The notes under the pieces are model-generated. The model did no database searches. It saw nothing but the letters and a program-made list of their open reading frames with translations, and was not told the DNA's origin. This document shows, piece by piece, positions 7,771 through 14,948 of a DNA stretch of 33,254 nt (position 1 is the stretch's first letter; each line of letters begins with the position of its first letter). Both the position numbers and the translations under genes were made by a program. The DNA is from CALACW01 sp002431305. Its GTDB lineage: Bacteria; Bacillota; Clostridia; Oscillospirales; Acutalibacteraceae. The stretch spans positions 1-33,254 of the forward strand of contig CALACW010000065.1 in assembly GCA_937890355.1 (NCBI GenBank). The letters are read 5' to 3'.

Positions 7771-8141
7771 TAAATTGATATCCGACGAGAATCGGTTCTG
7801 TGAGTTCTGTTAAAATGCCTTTTATATAAAGAATATAATGTATTGAACATTATCATCGAATTATTGTATCGTGAATATTCGCAGTTCGCTTTGTTTATCA
7901 TCGCCTCGAGATAATAAATATAAATGTCGTCGTACCCCGATGAAACGAGCAGGCGGGTATCCGGGTCGGAGGAGGCGGAATATCCGTCAAATTCGGATAT
8001 CCCGCTGTCCGCGCGGCGGCTGATGACTTCGTTAAATATTCTTTTATCAATTTCGGACAGCCAGCGAACTTTTTCTTCGTAGGTGTACTGATTACCTAAC
8101 ATTCTGCTGTCCGTTACGGCGACGGCGTCTCCGATCGTCAT
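7770..8141 (-). CDS. Probable head-tail connector/adaptor protein
   Basis: A 123-residue mostly helical protein. Visible segments are the N-terminal YTYEEKVRWLSEIDKRIFNEV helix pair, DDIYIYYLEAMINKANCEY and the C-terminal RYNNSMIMFNTLYSLYKRHFNR, a combination I recognise from adaptor proteins encoded after capsid genes in Clostridia prophages. Such proteins form a ring between portal and tail, yet no portal gene is present here. The ATG has GGAGG about seven bases upstream. Family assignment is by pattern and position. Confidence 0.65.
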   Translation of the reverse strand: MTIGDAVAVTDSRMLGNQYTYEEKVRWLSEIDKRIFNEVISRRADSGISEFDGYSASSDPDTRLLVSSGYDDIYIYYLEAMINKANCEYSRYNNSMIMFNTLYSLYKRHFNRTHRTDSRRISI

Positions 8142-8161
8142 ATAAACCTCCGCTTTTTTAT

Positions 8162-8389
8162 TTAATTTCCCGGTGCAAAACGAACGCTCTCGCCGTACTC
8201 GTCCGCAGCGTCCGACGCTCTGAAACTCTCCTCAACCGCTTCTTTGAAACGTTCGGGGATTCTGACCTTTTCGCCGTATTTGATTCTTATCGCCTCATCG
8301 TTTACGGACACATACATAGCGTCCTCGCCTTTAGGTGCATACATTTTGGGAATAACGACCTCGTAAAGTTTTTCTTTTCTCTTTGCCAT
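8162..8389 (-). CDS. Small protein following the major capsid gene, 75 aa
   Basis: Charged protein containing EVVIPKMYAPKGEDAMYVSV, then NDEAIRIKYGEKVRIPERFKEA. A short protein with a '...V N..R... RG..V.VP' core commonly follows the major capsid gene in Firmicute phages; this one fits that layout. Function is unknown. It lies between the capsid and connector genes with gaps of about 20 bases and a purine-rich site upstream of the ATG. Confidence 0.65.
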   Translation of the reverse strand: MAKRKEKLYEVVIPKMYAPKGEDAMYVSVNDEAIRIKYGEKVRIPERFKEAVEESFRASDAADEYGESVRFAPGN

Positions 8390-8408
8390 TTTATTCTTCT
8401 CCCCTTTT

Positions 8409-9632
8409 TTAGTTTTCCTCGTCTACCGAACTGAACTCAGAACCGCACTCTACGCGGACAAGTCTCTCGGGATAGAGAATTTTGCAACCGTACATGAATT
8501 TATATCCGATTGTCGAATACAGATTAAGCGGATTTTCCGTACCTCCGGAGTTTTTATCGTGAATTATCATCTCGAGTCCAGCACCCTCGGGATCGACGAT
8601 CCCGTATGCCTTAGCACCCATTGCGACGTTACAGTATACGGCGGAACCGTCCTTACCCGCGCCTGTTCCGCAGATAATATCTCCCGCGGCGGCGGTTACG
8701 TCGTTTTTAAGAGTCAGAACGCTGTTGTCTCCGCTCTCGGTAATTGCCGTAACAGAATTCTCCTTGCCCGCAATATATACGGGAATATCAATATCGGAAA
8801 CCGCGGTGAGCTTTTCGTTTACGGTCACGCTCTTGCCTGCGCTCGTTACGGCAGTCTTTACGGTGAGTTTGTTAAGAGAATCGGAAATAACTGCGGGAGC
8901 AATGACCTTAACGTTGTCATTTTCGATAAATCTTACGCCGTGAAGTTCGCCGATTTCTCCGTTGAAAATCTCCTTAACCGCCGAGTATTTATGAACATCC
9001 TTCCAGCCGTCGGACTCTCTTATGTCAAACGAACATGAGGGATGTATCATCATAATGAAACTGCCGTCAATCTTAGGCGCCTTCGCCTTTTTAAGTTTCG
9101 TAGCAACCTTATTGATAAGCGTGGGTGTGAGAATACAGTTTTTGTTTATGTCCTTTCTCGAGGTTACCTCGTTTTCGCCGTCGGGGGCATAATATACGTT
9201 CGTACCGGAAATAACTCTGTTTCTTATAAGTGTGTCCTGTGTTTCGCCCGCACTCGCGCCCATCTCCTCTGCAGCGCCGAGAATCACGTCGTCAATAGCC
9301 TGAAGCTCGAGTTTATCCGTAATCTTCGTGTACGTACCGTGCTGATAACATTCTGTTTCGATTTTTGTCGAACCGAATGTCTGCCCGGTAGGAGTAACGC
9401 CCTCGGTAAGCGGAGTGAGTGCCTTATCGAATGTATTCCACTTTCTCCACTCTACCTTATTTCCGCCGCCCGCGGGAAGAGGCTGTTTCTCGCCGAACTG
9501 GCTGAAAAACATATCCTTACGCGAGTTCTCAAGAAGTTCCGTGTCATAGAATTCCTTCATCTGAGCCGACATTGAGCTCTGAGTCGTTTTGTTTGCATCA
9601 GAAGCGTCTGCAAACAGCTGAATATTAACCTT
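8409..9632 (-). CDS. N4-gp56 family major capsid protein
   Basis: HK97-fold shell protein of the N4-gp56 family, 407 residues from the ATG at 9632. Recognisable parts are the N-terminal MKVNIQLFAD, the E-loop area with QPLPAGGGNKVEWRKW, LTPLTEGVTPTGQ, TKITDKLELQ and HPSCSFDIRESDGWKDVHKY. A TTG at 9650 with an AAAGGGG site could add six residues; I prefer ATG because capsid proteins of this type usually begin M-x-x-x-LQLFA. About residues 225-330 carry an extra beta-rich part (KLTVKTAVTSAGKSVTVNEK and following) that may be an insertion domain displayed on the shell. Frame is intact. Confidence 0.9.
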   Translation of the reverse strand, partial: KVNIQLFADASDANKTTQSSMSAQMKEFYDTELLENSRKDMFFSQFGEKQPLPAGGGNKVEWRKWNTFDKALTPLTEGVTPTGQTFGSTKIETECYQHGTYTKITDKLELQAIDDVILGAAEEMGASAGETQDTLIRNRVISGTNVYYAPDGENEVTSRKDINKNCILTPTLINKVATKLKKAKAPKIDGSFIMMIHPSCSFDIRESDGWKDVHKYSAVKEIFNGEIGELHGVRFIENDNVKVIAPAVISDSLNKLTVKTAVTSAGKSVTVNEKLTAVSDIDIPVYIAGKENSVTAITESGDNSVLTLKNDVTAAAGDIICGTGAGKDGSAVYCNVAMGAKAYGIVDPEGAGLEMIIHDKNSGGTENPLNLYSTIGYKFMYGCKILYPERLVRVECGSEFSSVDEEN

Positions 9633-9675
9633 CATTACCTTTTCTTTCAATTCCTTTTTCCCCTTTCGTTTTCTG

Positions 9676-10524
9676 TCAGAAATAAATTTTCTCTCCCGCT
9701 TTGACTTTTCTTCTGATATCTTCGCGGGCTTTTTTGGATAAGTTTTTCATATCCGTACCAAACGATGCCGCCGAAATATTTGAACTTCCGTTTTCATTCG
9801 GGCGCATTCCCCTCGCCCTTACGTTCTGAGCGAACGCCTCGCTCATCTTTTTTGCAGCGGAAGAATCTATTGACTCTTTGTGTCTTAAATAGTATGCCGA
9901 ATCCGCGCTGACTCCGCTTTTTAAAAGCCTCAGGAATTCGGGATCTGACGCAATCTCGTTTTTAAGGTCGAATTCGGGATCGTACAGTTTTCTGATTTTA
10001 TCCGATTCTCTCTCCCATTCTGCGAACATCTCCTCGTTACGTCTTAATTTGTAAAACTCGGTCGCCTGTTCTCTGAGCATTGCGTTTTCGCGTTCGAGCG
10101 CGTCCATTCTCGTCATCTGCTCCGCGGTGCATCCGCGTTTTGTAACAATTCCCTCATTCATTGCGGGATCCGTCATAACGCCTCTTATGATGCCGTCGAT
10201 ATCCCCGGAATTTACGCCGTATCTTACGGCGAGAATGTTAAGCATCGAATCGAGTTTTGAAAGAATCCGAACGGCTTTTTCGCACGACTTCCTGACATGT
10301 ATGTTTCTTTCGTTTTCGATACGCTCGGCGTATTTCTTTCTGAACGACTCATACTCGTCCGGCTGTACAGCTCCGTCGTTTTCAACTCCTGCTTCGTTTT
10401 TGTCCGGAATAAAAACATCCTTTCTTTCGTCCGCATTTTTTTCGGCGTCTTTAATGCCGCCGGACTTTTCGGCGCCGTCTTTTGTTTTCGGTGCCTGTTT
10501 TGTCTGTTTCTGAGACACTTGCAT
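9676..10524 (-). CDS. Phage capsid scaffolding protein
   Basis: A 282-residue protein with a charged, low-complexity N-terminus (many K, E, D), a helical core with ALERENAMLREQATEFYKLR, then DPEFDLKNEIASDPEFLRLL and SGVSADSAYYLRHKESI, and a basic C-terminus KKAREDIRRKVKAGEKIYF. This is the usual plan for scaffolds encoded just before N4-gp56 capsid genes, where the basic tail contacts the shell. It is the first gene of the operon; an AAAGGAG-type site precedes the ATG. Position and composition support the call, without a single diagnostic motif. Confidence 0.8.
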   Translation of the reverse strand: MQVSQKQTKQAPKTKDGAEKSGGIKDAEKNADERKDVFIPDKNEAGVENDGAVQPDEYESFRKKYAERIENERNIHVRKSCEKAVRILSKLDSMLNILAVRYGVNSGDIDGIIRGVMTDPAMNEGIVTKRGCTAEQMTRMDALERENAMLREQATEFYKLRRNEEMFAEWERESDKIRKLYDPEFDLKNEIASDPEFLRLLKSGVSADSAYYLRHKESIDSSAAKKMSEAFAQNVRARGMRPNENGSSNISAASFGTDMKNLSKKAREDIRRKVKAGEKIYF

Positions 10525-10585
10525 TTCTCCTTTCTCACCCTGCCGAAAGCTTACATTCGGTTTTAATAATACTTGTTAAGTTTCA

Positions 10586-10646
10586 GGCGGTACTGAGTAC
10601 CTGCCGGGTGTGAGACGATTATATGACATATCCGCCCCGTTTTTAC
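10586..10646 (-). promoter_or_regulatory. Promoter and operator-like dyad of the phage-derived operon
   Basis: On the minus strand a perfect TATAAT (10618-10623) lies about 95 bases before the scaffold ATG, with a poor -35 box (GTAAAA, 10641-10646) at 17-base spacing. Starting about six bases after the expected start point is the dyad GGTAC-TGA-GTACC (10589-10601), extended by GGC/GCC with one bulged base to 10586-10605. It could be a repressor site or a leader hairpin. The weak -35 suggests activator dependence or low basal use. Confidence 0.5.
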
Positions 10647-10673
10647 ATCCCGCCTCTCCCGAAAAAGGTCAAC

Positions 10674-10708
10674 AAAAAAAACGCCGTAAGACAAAAGCCT
10701 CACAGCGC
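10674..10708 (-). terminator. Intrinsic terminator of the rodA-like gene
   Basis: On the minus strand a 12-base-pair stem (10697-10708 with 10681-10692, four of the pairs G-U) closes a TTTT loop and is followed by an uninterrupted run of T. It separates the rodA-like transcript from the phage-derived operon. Confidence 0.85.
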
Positions 10709-10743
10709 TTAATAATAATTTATAAATTTGATATATCAGTATA

Positions 10744-11922
10744 TCAGTCGCTCCACAAGTCAATGCGTCCGGGTCTGAAATTAACCGCGGCATGTTCCTG
10801 TTCATATCTGTAAACGCTCAGCATAAGTCCGACGCCCAAATGTATGCACAGATTCGAGCTTCCGCCGGCAGAGAAAAACGGAAGAGTTATACCGATAACA
10901 GGCAGAAGTTCAAGACACATTCCGATGTTTATAAGCACCTGACTTCCTATCATAGCCGCCATACCGTAGCACAGCAGAGAGCCGGCGTTGTGTCTCGCTT
11001 TATTTCCGTTGCGCACGATTCTTGCGATTATCATAATAAAAACAAGAAGCACGATTATACAGCCGAAAAGTCCCGCTTCCTCGCCGACGACGGAAAATAT
11101 CATATCGTTTTCGCTCTCGGGGACAAGTCCTCTCTGCGTATATGTTCCCTGTAAAAATCCTTTGCCCCAGAAACCGCCTGAGCTGATAGCCTTAAGTCCC
11201 TGTTCCTGCTGATATATGATATCCTCGTAATCCTCGGGATGAATCAGGGCTAAAAACCTGTCCTTCTGAAGCTGTTTTAAAACGAATTTCCACGCAATCG
11301 GAACCGCTCCGGCAACCGCGGCTGCACCGAGTCCGAAATAGCGCATCGGCAGTCCCGCGCAGAACATCATTACTATAAAAATGCACATGAATACAAGCGC
11401 GCTTCCCATATCTCCGCTGACAGCGACGAGTAAAACGGGAATAGCCCCGTGAATACAGAGCATCAGAACGTTTTTCAACTTTCCTATTTCCTCCCTGACC
11501 TTGTCAAGATGCGCGGAAAATGTTGTTATGAATCCGATTTTTACAAGCTCTGACGGTTGAAAGTACAGTCCCGTATTACCCAGTACTATCCATGTTTTAA
11601 CGTCGCTTCGCGATTCGGGACCTACGCCGATCAACAATGTCAGCACCATAAGCCCGACGCACACGACCCCGACCAACGGCCACAATCGCAGGAAAATTTC
11701 GTAGTCTATCAGAGAAATAATCAGCGCCGCCGCAATTCCGACGCCGACCGCCATTATCATGGTTTTTGCGTCTCTTGAAATAAACGCGCCCTCTTTTACG
11801 GACGAATACGTCGCAGAGTAAACCATCAATACTCCGTAAACCGACGCTGTTATACAAAGAAGCGATAAAAAAATGTCCGTTTCCTTGATAAATGTTTTAA
11901 TGTATGCTATAATCTGTTTCAT
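10744..11922 (-). CDS. rodA: FtsW/RodA/SpoVE-family peptidoglycan glycosyltransferase, RodA-like
   Basis: Polytopic membrane SEDS protein of 392 residues, about ten membrane segments, that polymerises lipid II with a class B PBP. The ATG at 11922 is chosen because AAGGA lies ten bases upstream; an upstream frame has no site. Motifs: VYSATYSSV in the first segment, TWIVLGNTGLYFQPSELVKI with the conserved FQPSE, the long loop ending SENDMIFSVVGEEAGL with the catalytic acidic region, and GITLPFFSAGGSS near the end. LPFFS-GGSS and the lack of a PBP or division cluster favour RodA over FtsW, but the paralogue cannot be settled. Divergent from tsaE. Confidence 0.85.
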   Translation of the reverse strand: MKQIIAYIKTFIKETDIFLSLLCITASVYGVLMVYSATYSSVKEGAFISRDAKTMIMAVGVGIAAALIISLIDYEIFLRLWPLVGVVCVGLMVLTLLIGVGPESRSDVKTWIVLGNTGLYFQPSELVKIGFITTFSAHLDKVREEIGKLKNVLMLCIHGAIPVLLVAVSGDMGSALVFMCIFIVMMFCAGLPMRYFGLGAAAVAGAVPIAWKFVLKQLQKDRFLALIHPEDYEDIIYQQEQGLKAISSGGFWGKGFLQGTYTQRGLVPESENDMIFSVVGEEAGLFGCIIVLLVFIMIIARIVRNGNKARHNAGSLLCYGMAAMIGSQVLINIGMCLELLPVIGITLPFFSAGGSSNLCIHLGVGLMLSVYRYEQEHAAVNFRPGRIDLWSD

Positions 11923-11995
11923 AAAAGGTCTTTCCTTGTTTACGCGTAGAAAATTGACGCCCGCCTGCTGAAACGGCGGATATACATGCACAACA

Positions 11996-12024
11996 ATTAT
12001 ATAATTTAGACGCGTATATTGCAA
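11996..12024 (-). promoter_or_regulatory. Promoter of rodA-like gene
   Basis: Minus-strand TTGCAA (12019-12024), 17 bases, TATAAT (11996-12001), about 75 bases before the ATG. TTGCAA is its own complement and lies in the shared intergenic region with divergent tsaE. Confidence 0.6.
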
Positions 12025-12066
12025 GTATTTGACGTATTAATTTTTTATAAAGGACTAATTGAGAGA

Positions 12067-12492
12067 ATGAGAGAATTTATTACTTCCTCTCCCGACGAAA
12101 CACGTGCGCTGGCGCATGATTTTGCATTAAAAATAAAAGGCGGAGAGGTTGTCGCCTTTAAAGGCGGTCTCGGCATGGGCAAGACCACGTTCGTCTCGGG
12201 AGCCGCATCCGCGCTCGGAGCCGGAGATCTCGTATCGAGTCCGACGTTCGCTATTGTAAACGACTACGGGGGAAAACCGCATATATACCATTTCGACATG
12301 TACAGGGTCGAGGATTGGGATTCCCTTTATTCCACAGGATTTTTCGATTACATGACGGATGAAAACGTGCTGTTTATAGAGTGGAGCGAAAATATAGAAT
12401 CCGCCCTGCCCGAAAATACGATTTATATCACAATGGAAAAAACGGATTCCGAATCCGGGCGTAAAATAACTTTTGACGGGGGCGGGTATTAA
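12067..12492 (+). CDS. tsaE: tRNA threonylcarbamoyladenosine biosynthesis ATPase TsaE
   Basis: A 142-residue P-loop ATPase that cycles the TsaB-TsaD complex making t6A at position 37 of ANN-decoding tRNAs. Walker A is GGLGMGKTT at residues 33-41; SSPTFAIVNDY, YHFDMYRVED and LFIEWSE are the other family motifs. I start at the ATG at 12067, which fits family length; the ribosome site is weak (AAAGGA about 14 bases away, GAGAG closer). The stop abuts the tsaB ATG. tsaD is not in the window. Confidence 0.93.
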   Translation: MREFITSSPDETRALAHDFALKIKGGEVVAFKGGLGMGKTTFVSGAASALGAGDLVSSPTFAIVNDYGGKPHIYHFDMYRVEDWDSLYSTGFFDYMTDENVLFIEWSENIESALPENTIYITMEKTDSESGRKITFDGGGY

Positions 12493-13203
12493 ATGAATAT
12501 TCTTGCACTTGAGAGTTCCGCGGTCTCCGCTTCGGCGGCAATCGTCAGAGACGGTAAACTCTTATGTAATTTTTATTTAAATAACGGACTCACCCACTCC
12601 GTAACGCTTATGCCTCTTGTTACAAAGGCGCTTGAATATACTTCGCTCACGCTTGAGGATATCGGCATAATTTCGGCGGCGGTCGGTCCCGGTTCTTTTA
12701 CGGGAATCCGAATAGGAGTCGCGGCAGCTAAGGGACTTGCACTGAAAAACGACATTCCCTGCATTCCGGTCTCGACTCTTGAGGGAATTGCCTATCCGCT
12801 CAAAGATTCCGACGCCCTCGCCTGCGCCGTCATGGACGCGAGATGTTCGCAGGTCTACAACGCGCTGTTCTCTTTTGAGGACGGAAAAATGACGAGACTT
12901 TGTCCCGACAGAGCAATATCACTCGAAGAACTTAAAAATGATATTGAAAAAATTTCGAAAAAGATTATACTTATAGGTGACGGGGCTGATATTTCATATA
13001 AATATCTGAAAGATTATCTCCCGAACGTATCAAAAGCGAGCGAACTCATTAAGTATCAGTCGGCGGCAGGTATCGCTCTGCGAGCTTACGATATTTATAA
13101 TGAAACAGGCAAAACATGTTCTTCATTCGACTTTGCGCCGTCTTATTTAAGACTTTCGCAGGCTGAAAGAGAATTAAAAAAGAAAAAGGAGAAAAACGCA
13201 TGA
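12493..13203 (+). CDS. tsaB: t6A biosynthesis protein TsaB
   Basis: A 236-residue ASKHA-fold partner of TsaD, needed for t6A formation. The N-terminus NILALESSAVSASAAIV and the GPGSFTGIRIGVAAAKGLA segment are diagnostic. It directly follows tsaE (TAAATG junction) and overlaps rpiB by four bases (ATGA), so the three genes form one operon. The usual downstream rimI and tsaD are replaced here by rpiB. Confidence 0.95.
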   Translation: MNILALESSAVSASAAIVRDGKLLCNFYLNNGLTHSVTLMPLVTKALEYTSLTLEDIGIISAAVGPGSFTGIRIGVAAAKGLALKNDIPCIPVSTLEGIAYPLKDSDALACAVMDARCSQVYNALFSFEDGKMTRLCPDRAISLEELKNDIEKISKKIILIGDGADISYKYLKDYLPNVSKASELIKYQSAAGIALRAYDIYNETGKTCSSFDFAPSYLRLSQAERELKKKKEKNA

Positions 13204-13646
13204 AAATAGCTATCGGCAGCGACCACGCGGGTTTTGAATTAAAAGAGGAAATCAGAAAGTACCTCGAGGATAAGGGTTACAAATATGTCGACTGCGGAGT
13301 TTACAACACGGATTCCGCCGATTATCCCGTTCAGGCAAAACTTACGTGCGATAAAATAATTTCCGGCGAGTGTGACAGAGGTATTCTCTGCTGCGGAACA
13401 GGTATCGGCATTTCAATCGCTGCCAATAAGGTCAAGGGCATACGCGCGGCGTGCTGTTCGGACTATTTCAGCGCAAAATATACAAGACTTCATAACGACG
13501 CCAACGTTTTATGTATGGGTAACAGAGTTATCGGCAAGGGCGAAGCGCTCGAGCTTGTCGAAGTATTTCTCAATACGGAATTTGAGGGAGGCAGACATCA
13601 GAGACGAGTCGACCTTATTACCGCGCTTGAGAACGAAAATCAATAA
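13200..13646 (+). CDS. rpiB: Ribose-5-phosphate isomerase B
   Basis: A 148-residue RpiB/LacAB-type isomerase of the pentose phosphate pathway that interconverts ribose 5-phosphate and ribulose 5-phosphate. IGSDHAGFELK at the N-terminus and CCGTGIGISIAANKVKGIRA with the catalytic cysteine are visible, as is NVLCMGNRVIG. An AAAAAGGAGAAAA ribosome site lies in the end of tsaB. A hairpin follows before upp. The product feeds PRPP synthesis, the co-substrate of the next enzyme. Confidence 0.95.
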   Translation: MKIAIGSDHAGFELKEEIRKYLEDKGYKYVDCGVYNTDSADYPVQAKLTCDKIISGECDRGILCCGTGIGISIAANKVKGIRAACCSDYFSAKYTRLHNDANVLCMGNRVIGKGEALELVEVFLNTEFEGGRHQRRVDLITALENENQ

Positions 13647-13653
13647 AACTATG

Positions 13654-13696
13654 GGAAATGCAGAACTTTCGGGTTCTGTCATTTCCTCGTTTTTAT
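13654..13696 (+). terminator. Terminator between rpiB and upp
   Basis: GGAAATG (13654-13660) pairs with CATTTCC (13680-13686), with AGAAC/GTTCT inside and a small internal loop; TCGTTTTTA follows. No promoter hexamers stand out between it and upp, so partial read-through or an unseen promoter serves upp. Confidence 0.65.
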
Positions 13697-13726
13697 GTGT
13701 TAATAATTTTTTTGGAGGAATATTAA

Positions 13727-14356
13727 ATGGGCAAAATTACAGTATTGGATCATCCGCTTATTCAGCATAAGCTTTCGATCCTCAGAAACAAGGACACGAG
13801 CACTTACGAATTCAGAACTCTTATAAGCGAAATCGCAATGCTTATGACATACGAGGCGACTAGAGACCTTCCCTTAACGGACGTTGAGATTGAAACTCCC
13901 GTCGCAAAAACAGTAACCAAGCACCTCTCGGGCAAGAAGCTCGCTATCGTCCCCATTCTCAGAGCCGGTCTCGGAATGGTTGACGGCGTTCTCACCATCA
14001 TCCCCGCGGCGAGAGTCGGACATATCGGACTTTACCGCGACCCCGAAACGCTTCAGCCCGTTGAATATTACTGCAAACTCCCCGCCGACATCAGTGAGCG
14101 CGAAGTTTTCGTAGTTGACCCCATGTGCGCTACGGGCGGTTCGGCTATCGACGCTATCACTCAGATTAAAAAGAGAGGTCCCAAAACTATTAAGTTCATG
14201 TGCACCATCGCAGCTCCCGAGGGACTTAACGCTCTCGCAGCCGCTCATCCCGACGTAGATATCTACTGCGCGGCTCTTGATGAAAAACTCAACGAACACG
14301 GATATATCATCCCGGGGCTCGGTGACGCAGGCGACAGAATCTTCGGAACGAAATAA
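13727..14356 (+). CDS. upp: Uracil phosphoribosyltransferase
   Basis: A 209-residue salvage enzyme making UMP from uracil and PRPP in the cytoplasm. HPLIQHKLSILRNKDTSTYEF at the N-terminus (split by nothing), PILRAGLGMVDG, the PRPP loop VVDPMCATGGSAIDAI and the C-terminal YIIPGLGDAGDRIFGTK uracil-binding segment are all present. The site TTTGGAGGAATATTAA precedes the ATG. A strong terminator follows. Confidence 0.97.
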   Translation: MGKITVLDHPLIQHKLSILRNKDTSTYEFRTLISEIAMLMTYEATRDLPLTDVEIETPVAKTVTKHLSGKKLAIVPILRAGLGMVDGVLTIIPAARVGHIGLYRDPETLQPVEYYCKLPADISEREVFVVDPMCATGGSAIDAITQIKKRGPKTIKFMCTIAAPEGLNALAAAHPDVDIYCAALDEKLNEHGYIIPGLGDAGDRIFGTK

Positions 14357-14377
14357 TTAATTTCCGAAACTTCACAA

Positions 14378-14411
14378 AACGGAACCGCATTTATTTTCGG
14401 TTCCGTTTTTT
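14378..14411 (+). terminator. upp terminator
   Basis: Perfect ten-base stem AACGGAACCG (14378-14387) with CGGTTCCGTT (14398-14407) and a following T run. It marks the left edge of the zinc cassette. Confidence 0.9.
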
Positions 14412-14440
14412 ATTTTAAACAAAATCAAAAAAAAACAATT

Positions 14441-14486
14441 TGCGATAAATTCGCATATTGACAAATACACAAAGTCGATATATAAT
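14441..14486 (+). promoter_or_regulatory. Consensus promoter with dyad operator for the zinc cassette
   Basis: TTGACA (14458-14463) and TATAAT (14481-14486) are both perfect, 17 bases apart. Immediately upstream of the -35 is the inverted repeat TGCGA-TAAAT-TCGCA (14441-14455). A perfect promoter with an abutting dyad suggests repression, plausibly by a zinc-sensing Fur-family (Zur) regulator, though the dyad is not a clear match to the Bacillus Zur box or the streptococcal AdcR site. Confidence 0.65.
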
Positions 14487-14524
14487 AAATTCACATAAAC
14501 ACTGCAAATTGGGAGGAAAACGTG

Positions 14525-14821
14525 ATGACCAGGAAAAAACGCATACTAGCATTACTAATCGCCGCCGCCGTTTTTTTTGTCATGATTTTTTCCGCTCTCT
14601 ATATTGCGGCTGAATCAAATCATAATTGCATAGGTGAAAACTGCCCGATTTGCTGTCAAATCAATGCTTGCAGAAACACACTGAAAAACCTCTCTTCAGC
14701 TGTTTTTACCGCAGCGTTTGCGGCTGCGTTTACATATTTCCTGTGCAGGAGTATTTCTGCCTGTACTAATATTACTCCAAGCTTTACTTTGGTTTCACTT
14801 AAGGTTAAACTGACAGATTAA
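14525..14821 (+). CDS. Small membrane protein with a Cys cluster, first gene of zinc cassette
   Basis: A 98-residue protein starting at ATG 14525 (a GTG one codon earlier is possible; GGGAGG lies eight bases upstream of the ATG). It has an N-terminal basic stretch and membrane segment ILALLIAAAVFFVMIFSALYIA, a short external-type segment with His and Cys (HNCIGENCPICCQINAC), and a second membrane segment near AVFTAAFAAAFTYFLC. I recall similar 'H-x-C-x-G-x-x-C-P-I-C' proteins in Firmicutes next to zinc transporters, but no function is established. The five clustered cysteines and histidine could hold zinc. It is probably cotranscribed with the transporter. Confidence 0.65.
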   Translation: MTRKKRILALLIAAAVFFVMIFSALYIAAESNHNCIGENCPICCQINACRNTLKNLSSAVFTAAFAAAFTYFLCRSISACTNITPSFTLVSLKVKLTD

Positions 14822-14836
14822 TAATAAGAGATTTTT

Positions 14837-14901
14837 ACAAGGGTGCAGTCTATCTATTTTCGGATAGGCTTTTGCGGTATTGCCGTTACCCTTGTATTTT
14901 T
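14837..14901 (+). terminator. Branched hairpin with T run, attenuator-like, before znuA
   Basis: ACAAGGGT (14837-14844) pairs with ACCCTTGT (14888-14895), enclosing two smaller hairpins, CTATC/GATAG (14850-14867) and CGG/CCG (about 14875-14885). ATTTTT follows. It lies between the small Cys gene and znuA, so it may reduce or regulate read-through into the transporter. Confidence 0.5.
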
Positions 14902-14948
14902 GCGCCCATTTTTAAGTTCTTATTATAATCCGGAGGTAAATATAACCT

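Noticed and set aside
9042..9575. Plus-strand frame of 177 residues opposite the major capsid gene
   Set aside because: The capsid protein on the minus strand is clearly recognised; the opposite frame has no family features or ribosome site.
2583..10730. Possible attachment-site repeats flanking the phage-derived operon: TTAATAATTATAAA near 2587 and TTAATAATAATTTATAAA near 10708
   Set aside because: Similarity is confined to AT-rich sequence, is not exact, and neither copy touches a tRNA or gene end that would act as an integration site.
14924..14929. TATAAT immediately before znuA as a second promoter
   Set aside because: Transcription would start inside the ribosome site of znuA, and no -35 box is present; the cassette promoter at 14458-14486 is far better.
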